Source: JABRWC01 sp039961675
Lineage (GTDB): Bacteria; Planctomycetota; Phycisphaerae; UBA1845; Fen-1342
Direction of reading: 5' to 3'
DNA length: 64,000 bases
Assembly: GCA_039961675.1 (NCBI GenBank)
Contig: JABRWC010000017.1
Span: 3,474-67,473 of the forward strand
The notes beneath the pieces are model-generated. The model searched no databases, was not told where the DNA came from, and saw nothing but the letters and a program-made list of their open reading frames with translations. The first letter of the stretch is position 1, and every line of letters starts with the position of its first letter. A program made the translations under genes and the position numbers. Positions 60,530-64,000 of this stretch are shown in pieces.

Positions 60530-61078
60530 GTGCCCGCCGACTCGCCCACGTCGTCCGACATTGTGTGCGCGTGCCGCGCCGTCATCGAAGCGGCCGTCGC
60601 ACGAGACCCGCTCCGGCGCGAGGCCCCTGGCCTCATCGCGGACCGCCCGCACGGCGGCGTGTTCGTAACCCTGTGGAAAGCCGGCCGACTCCGCGGCTGC
60701 ATGGGCACGCTCGACGCGAGCCTGCCGCTGGCGGAGGCGCTCCGCGACGCCGCACTCAGCGCCGCCACGCGCGACCCGCGCTTTCCACCGGTGGCTCCGG
60801 ACGAACTTGCCGAGCTGAAGATCGAGGTGTCCGTGCTCAGCGCGCCGCAAGCGATGCGGTCGATCGACGACCTGGTGATCGGCCGGCACGGCGTGCTGGT
60901 CCGCCGCGGCAGCCGGCGCGGTCTGTTCCTGCCGAAGGTCGCGACCGACCACCACCTGAGCAGGGAGGAGTTTCTAGAGCGGTGTTGCACCGAGAAAGCC
61001 GGACTCCCGCCCGACGCGTGGCGCGACGGCCAGACGGAAGTCCTGCTCTTCACGGCCGAGGTGCTGTCGGAGGCGTAG
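60530..61078 (+). CDS. AMMECR1-domain protein (AmmeMemoRadiSam system protein A)
   Basis: 182 residues from GTG 60530, with AAAGGGGG about nine bases upstream. GVFVTLWKAGRLRGCMGTLDASLPLAEALRDAALSAATRDPRFPPV matches the AMMECR1 domain, whose most conserved motif is LRGCIG (here LRGCMG). IEVSVLSAPQAMRSIDDLVIGRHGVLVRRGSRRGLFLPKVATDHHLSREEFLERCCTEKAGLP also fits. Bacterial members are often encoded near a Memo-like and a radical SAM partner; neither is next to it here. Function is unproven. Its 3' end overlaps the convergent holin-like gene by 29 bases. Confidence 0.92.
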   Translation: MPADSPTSSDIVCACRAVIEAAVARDPLRREAPGLIADRPHGGVFVTLWKAGRLRGCMGTLDASLPLAEALRDAALSAATRDPRFPPVAPDELAELKIEVSVLSAPQAMRSIDDLVIGRHGVLVRRGSRRGLFLPKVATDHHLSREEFLERCCTEKAGLPPDAWRDGQTEVLLFTAEVLSEA

Positions 61079-61289
61079 CCGCGTTATTGCCCACGCTCGC
61101 GCGACCGGCGTCCTCGTGCGCGATTCCCAGAATCAGCGCAATCCCCACCCCCAGAAGGCCCAGCAGCGTTTCTTCACTGACGTTGAAGCCCCACTGCGCC
61201 GCATACGCCGCGACGCACGTGGCCGCCGCCACCTGCACCTTGCGGCTGCGCAGCGGCCACAACCAACGCTTCCACCCTTGGTTTTCCAT
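61050..61289 (-). CDS. Small membrane protein, holin-like
   Basis: 79 residues from ATG 61289, preceded by GGAGGAG. Two hydrophobic segments (KVQVAAATCVAAYAAQWGF and EETLLGLLGVGIALILGIAHE) are followed by a polar tail. The layout of an N-terminal basic patch, two helices with NVSEETL between, and I-x-G-I-A-H-E-D is typical of phage holins and related phage small membrane proteins. It is the last gene of the phage-like minus-strand run; no endolysin is beside it. Confidence 0.55.
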   Translation of the reverse strand: MENQGWKRWLWPLRSRKVQVAAATCVAAYAAQWGFNVSEETLLGLLGVGIALILGIAHEDAGRASVGNNAATPPTAPRP

Positions 61290-61469
61290 ACCGCAAGCTC
61301 CTCCTTCGCACGGCGTTGCTTCGATGCGCGCTCCCACGGTCTCGAACCGATTTCGTCGGGCGAACAGGCCGCGCCCTTTTGGCGTTCGGCTTACGGCTCG
61401 TGGCCAAGGCCCATGTCGGCCGGCTTACGACTCGCCCCGTATTGCTGACGGCTGAACGCTGCGCTTCCC

Positions 61470-61661
61470 CTACGTACCCACGCGCCGTACGCGATAGCGC
61501 CGCCCGTCCACGTTTTCCACCATGAGGTCCGGATTCTCGTTCAGTAGGTGCGCCGGGAGCGCCGCCGCCGGCGTCCGGAAAATCTCCACCCACTTTTCGC
61601 CGTCCTCCCGGACGAAATCCCGGCTGGTGTCCGCCGCCATCGCCTTTCGGTAGACTATCAT
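61470..61661 (-). CDS. Small hypothetical protein of the phage-like cassette
   Basis: 63 residues from ATG 61661, after GAGGAGC. MIVYRKAMAADTSRDFVREDGEKWVEIFRTPAAALPAHLLNENPDLMVENVDGRRYRVRRVGT is compact, with no membrane segment. The start in the longer frame (61760) overlaps the upstream lipoprotein gene and is not favoured. Family not recognised. Confidence 0.6.
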   Translation of the reverse strand: MIVYRKAMAADTSRDFVREDGEKWVEIFRTPAAALPAHLLNENPDLMVENVDGRRYRVRRVGT

Positions 61662-61710
61662 CGCATGCTCCTCGAACGTCTGGTTTCGTCCGCACCGGCC
61701 CCCGCCGGTT

Positions 61711-62205
61711 TCACTCTCCCGCGGGAGCGGAAAGCCCCTTCCCCGCGATCTCCGCGCCAACCTGCTTCAGCCGGTCGAGCTTCGCCGTCATCTGCTTGTA
61801 CAGCAGGTCTACGATCGACTGGTCGCTGTACAGCTTTACGTCCACCCCGACCATCCGCAGCGCCCGGGCGCGTTCGTGCTGCACCGCCCAGAATTCGAAC
61901 AGGTCGCGGTCGTTCCACGCCCGGTTGACCGTCGCTCGCTGCCCGGCCGTCAGGGCGCCGCCTCCGCGCTCCAGCTCCGCCAGGAGGTCCCGGAACAGCA
62001 GGATTCGCAGCGCCTCGTGCTGGCAGTCGAAGACGGCCTGCTGCACTGCGTCCGCCCGCCGCTGCGCATCCAGCGCAGCCCGCAGCGATTCGCCCGTGCA
62101 GCCCCCGCCCAGAAGCAGGAGCAATAGGATCGGGGCGCAGCGGCTTCCGCGGCGCGCGTTTCGCCGGCCGCCCGTTGGGCGCAGTCCCTCGAATGAAGCC
62201 CGCAT
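61711..62205 (-). CDS. Lipoprotein of the phage-like cassette
   Basis: About 164 residues from ATG 62205, which overlaps the previous stop as TGATG. RCAPILLLLLLGGGC gives a lipobox with acceptor Cys near residue 36. The rest is helical (AALDAQRRADAVQQAVFDCQHEALRILLFRDLLAELERG, LFEFWAVQHERARALRMV, LYKQMTAKLDRLKQVGAEIAGKG). Lipoproteins occur in lysis modules (Rz1-like spanins) and in superinfection exclusion; either would fit, but no homology is recognised. Confidence 0.65.
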   Translation of the reverse strand: MRASFEGLRPTGGRRNARRGSRCAPILLLLLLGGGCTGESLRAALDAQRRADAVQQAVFDCQHEALRILLFRDLLAELERGGGALTAGQRATVNRAWNDRDLFEFWAVQHERARALRMVGVDVKLYSDQSIVDLLYKQMTAKLDRLKQVGAEIAGKGLSAPAGE

Positions 62206-62507
62206 CACAACATCCCCAGTTGCGTAAACACGCGGATCGCGAACAGCACGCCGTCGGTCCACTTCTCCGCCGCGATCGCCTCGCCCATCCGCCGCGCTGT
62301 TTCGCGCAGCTCGTCGTGCGCGATCCACGCGCCGGCGGGCGTCGTCCGTGGGAGCCCCGCGTTTTCGTAATCGCGAGGGGCGGGCGACTGCGCCTGCTGC
62401 ACCCGCGCTGCTTCGATCAGCAGCGCGTCGATCACGTGGCGCGCCGCACTCACGAACGCGCGCGCCGTCGGCGCGTCTACCGCACTGGCAAGCGTCCTGA
62501 GGTTCAT
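62205..62507 (-). CDS. Hypothetical helical protein of the phage-like cassette
   Basis: 100 residues from ATG 62507, after GGAT. MNLRTLASAVDAPTARAFVSAARHVIDALLIEAARVQQAQSPAPRDYENAGLPRTTPAGAWIAHDELRETARRMGEAIAAEKWTDGVLFAIRVFTQLGML is mostly helical with a Pro/Gly-rich middle (written as one continuous region). Overlaps the lipoprotein start by one base, so the two are coupled. Family not recognised. Confidence 0.6.
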   Translation of the reverse strand: MNLRTLASAVDAPTARAFVSAARHVIDALLIEAARVQQAQSPAPRDYENAGLPRTTPAGAWIAHDELRETARRMGEAIAAEKWTDGVLFAIRVFTQLGML

Positions 62508-62617
62508 CGCCGATCCTCGTTCGCTGGATCGAGCCACAAGCGCCCGATCAAATCCACACGAAAATCCATACCCCATCGCGCGGGCAAAGAAGCACGCCGT
62601 GCGCCGCGGCGGATCGC

Positions 62618-62908
62618 TCACGAGCCCTGAAGCTGCTCGATCTGCCGCGAGACCCGCGCGCGCCACTCGGCCTCCGCCCCGCGTCCCGCGCGAAGCTCCT
62701 CGCGCAGTCCGGCCAGCGCCTCGGTGTTCGCCCGGATCACGTCCAGCAGGTGCTCATTCACGTCCGCAATCTGGTTCATGTAGTGCAGCGCCTCCTGCAC
62801 GTTGCTCGCGTTGCGCGCCCGCTCCTGCCGCTCGTACCACCACATCACGAACAGCAGGCCGGAGATGCCCAGCGAGAGCGCCTGCGTGACCAGCGGATCC
62901 GTCCCCAC
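62618..62908 (-). CDS. Single-pass membrane protein with coiled coil, phage-like
   Basis: 96 residues from GTG 62908, with AGGAGAGGG about eight bases upstream. One N-terminal membrane helix (ALSLGISGLLFVMWWYERQ) is followed by a coiled-coil-like tail (NVQEALHYMNQIADVNEHLLDVIRANTEALAGLREEL). This layout is frequent among small phage membrane proteins near tail or lysis genes, for example spanin- or holin-associated proteins. No specific family is assigned. Confidence 0.65.
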   Translation of the reverse strand: MGTDPLVTQALSLGISGLLFVMWWYERQERARNASNVQEALHYMNQIADVNEHLLDVIRANTEALAGLREELRAGRGAEAEWRARVSRQIEQLQGS

Positions 62909-62926
62909 AACTGCGCCCTCTCCTGA

Positions 62927-63238
62927 CTAAGCCACGATCTCGTACTCGATCCAGAGCGAGAACGAGCCGACCAGGTCGGTGTAGAACCCCAGCGGCGTCC
63001 CGGCCGGCGCCTGCGGCGCTTCCTCGCGAAAGCGCAGGTCGAGCGGGCTCATGCCCGCGGCGCGGACGTAAATCTTCGGCAGGATTCGCGCCTCCTCGCC
63101 CGTACCGTAGCTGTGCCGCAGCTCGAACGATCCGTTCTGGTCGGTCGTGAAGATGATCCGTCGCACGCGGATCACGCGCTGCTCCACGGCCGGAACGATG
63201 TCGCCGTTGGGCGGGTTGTCCGCGAAATAGACCGCCAT
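62927..63238 (-). CDS. Hypothetical phage structural-type protein
   Basis: 103 residues from ATG 63238, after GGGGAGAAACGAG. MAVYFADNPPNGDIVPAVEQRVIRVRRIIFTTDQNGSFELRHSYGTGEEARILPKIYVRAAG is beta-rich, and the C-terminus (GFYTDLVGSFSLWIEYEIV) likewise. It could be a head-tail connector or stabilisation protein given the adjacent Gp36-like gene, but this is inference from position. Confidence 0.6.
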   Translation of the reverse strand: MAVYFADNPPNGDIVPAVEQRVIRVRRIIFTTDQNGSFELRHSYGTGEEARILPKIYVRAAGMSPLDLRFREEAPQAPAGTPLGFYTDLVGSFSLWIEYEIVA

Positions 63239-63433
63239 CTCGTTTCTCCCCGAACGCCCGCGCCCCGTGCCGCGCCGCGCTTCGCCGACTCCGCGCCCCA
63301 CCGGTAAACGCCGCCGTCGCGCTGCAACCCGCGCGCAGGCTCCGCCTCGTTCGCGGCCTGTGGCGTATGGCTTACGGTCTAACGGCTGGGCGCTGGTTTC
63401 TGGCCGCAAGCGGATAGCTGCCAGCGACTTCGC

Positions 63434-63886
63434 TCACAGCCCATCCAGCTCGTCACCCGTGAACTTCCGAGCCGTCGCCGCGAATCGCGGACCGTCGTTC
63501 TCCGCCGTGCGCGACGCCGGCGGCGCCGCGGCCGGCAGCGGAATCCGGCCGGACGCGACCGACTCAAACCAGCGCAGCGCATCCTCCTGCATGAACAACA
63601 CGCGGTCCGGCAGGTTGCCGACGAACGGCGACGTTCGCCAAGCCAGGTGTTCGACCAGGTCCAGCACGCGCGATCGGAGCACGTTGGCCAGCTCGGGATG
63701 CGCCGTGAGGTCCACGGGCGTAGCGTAGCGCTGCGCCAGATAACTGTGCGCCAGCGCCTCGGCCTCGTCGACGATCGCCTGCGCAACCGTCGCGTTCTCG
63801 GTCGCGCCGTTCACGCGGTCCGTCAGCCGTGCGTACAGATCGTCGCCCAGCCGCTGCTTCATCTGCGCCGTCGTCACGTACGCCAT
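63434..63886 (-). CDS. Mu Gp36-like phage protein (DUF1320 family)
   Basis: 150 residues. MAYVTTAQMKQRLGDDLYARLTDRVNGATENATVAQAIVDEAEALAHSYLAQRYATPVDL matches the N-terminus of DUF1320/Gp36 proteins (M-A-Y-V-T-x-x-D-L-x-x-R-x-G-E, I-x-D-A-x-A-x-I-D-S-Y-L-A-x-R-Y). It is a head-tail joining region protein in Mu-like phages. The C-terminus is Pro/Ala-rich and variable (SGRIPLPAAAPPASRTAENDGPRF). This is the clearest phage marker in the window and points to a prophage extending to the right. Confidence 0.85.
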   Translation of the reverse strand: MAYVTTAQMKQRLGDDLYARLTDRVNGATENATVAQAIVDEAEALAHSYLAQRYATPVDLTAHPELANVLRSRVLDLVEHLAWRTSPFVGNLPDRVLFMQEDALRWFESVASGRIPLPAAAPPASRTAENDGPRFAATARKFTGDELDGL

Positions 63887-63977
63887 GTTCTCGTTTCCCG
63901 CGCCGCAGCCGCCGAGCCGTGGCCCGGGGCGCGCTCATCACTCGTCACTTGTCACGTCTCACGTCTCACGCTTGGCG

Positions 63978-64000
63978 CTACGTGAGCGTCACCAGGCACG
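63978..64000 (-). CDS. Last codons of a gene continuing beyond the window
   Basis: On the minus strand the sequence from the right edge reads CLVTLT followed by TAG at 63980-63978. In Mu-like gene order a head or capsid gene precedes Gp36, so this may be its end, but seven codons cannot prove it. Confidence 0.25.

Noticed and set aside
58747..61455. 902-residue plus-strand frame opposite glnS and through the AMMECR1 region
   Set aside because: Antisense to an intact GlnRS and out of frame with the AMMECR1 protein.

Overview
The window is a high-GC (by eye about two thirds GC), gene-dense bacterial chromosome segment. It most likely comes from a Planctomycetota, perhaps a Phycisphaerae-like lineage. 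The signs are two secreted proteins ending in type I dockerin-like calcium repeats (DLDGDG..., DLNxDG-type), a pseudopilin reading LTLIELLVVMAI, many secreted or lipoprotein genes of unknown function, short hairpin repeats scattered between genes, and a class III polyhydroxyalkanoate (PHA) synthase. No rRNA and no species marker is present, so the assignment is an inference.

Layout. 1-1859: the C-terminal end of a type V (Cas12-type) CRISPR effector, then a 207-bp gap with a good tracrRNA anti-repeat candidate, then a CRISPR array of 11 canonical 36-nt repeats that decays at its far end into 39-nt repeats separated by one recurring hairpin sequence. 1879-9218: a repeat block and secreted proteins (FG-GAP/dockerin, a small Cys-rich protein with a consensus promoter, a large unknown, and a GH57 amylase-like enzyme with a starch-binding-like domain and dockerin). 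9345-14593: a small unknown, dUTPase, a polytopic membrane protein, a C45-type acylase-like protein and an acyl-CoA dehydrogenase. 14768-20035: a PHA module (phasin, PhaE-like, PhaC, PhaB-like reductase, then ThiE, all on the minus strand) facing a PhaR-type regulator, with TGCA repeats in and beside the phasin promoter. 20201-25311: a three-gene minus-strand operon built around an OmpA/peptidoglycan-binding/metzincin-like protein. 25506-31520: an MFS-acyltransferase fusion, an S4-less TlyA-like methyltransferase, a parvulin lipoprotein, two tRNAs and a pseudopilin. 31764-38203: a four-gene GldA/GldF/GldG-like ABC export operon with a DUF4340 protein, behind a near-consensus promoter.

38438-50800 is mixed housekeeping and unknowns: a BNR-type propeller, VOC protein, zinc-ribbon protein, LolD-like ATPase, HutH, PDZ/HEAT protein, LOG protein, amidohydrolase, LigD-phosphoesterase-like protein, M32 carboxypeptidase and NifU-like protein. 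50815-60258 holds a 30-bp tandem repeat, an unusual class I tRNA with a UAA anticodon, YgfZ, CinA, a TPR protein, a large pseudopilin-tailed unknown with a palindromic operator-like site, a frameshifted gene, and GlnRS. From 61050 to the right edge lies a run of small minus-strand genes with short spacings, including a holin-like protein and a Mu Gp36-like (DUF1320) protein. This looks like the end of a prophage or phage-derived cassette that continues beyond the window.

The strongest candidates for unusual biology are the type V locus with its anti-repeat and decayed array tail, the OmpA/metzincin operon, the class I tRNA(UAA), and the PhaR/phasin control region. Functions rest on motifs read by eye; no database search was run.
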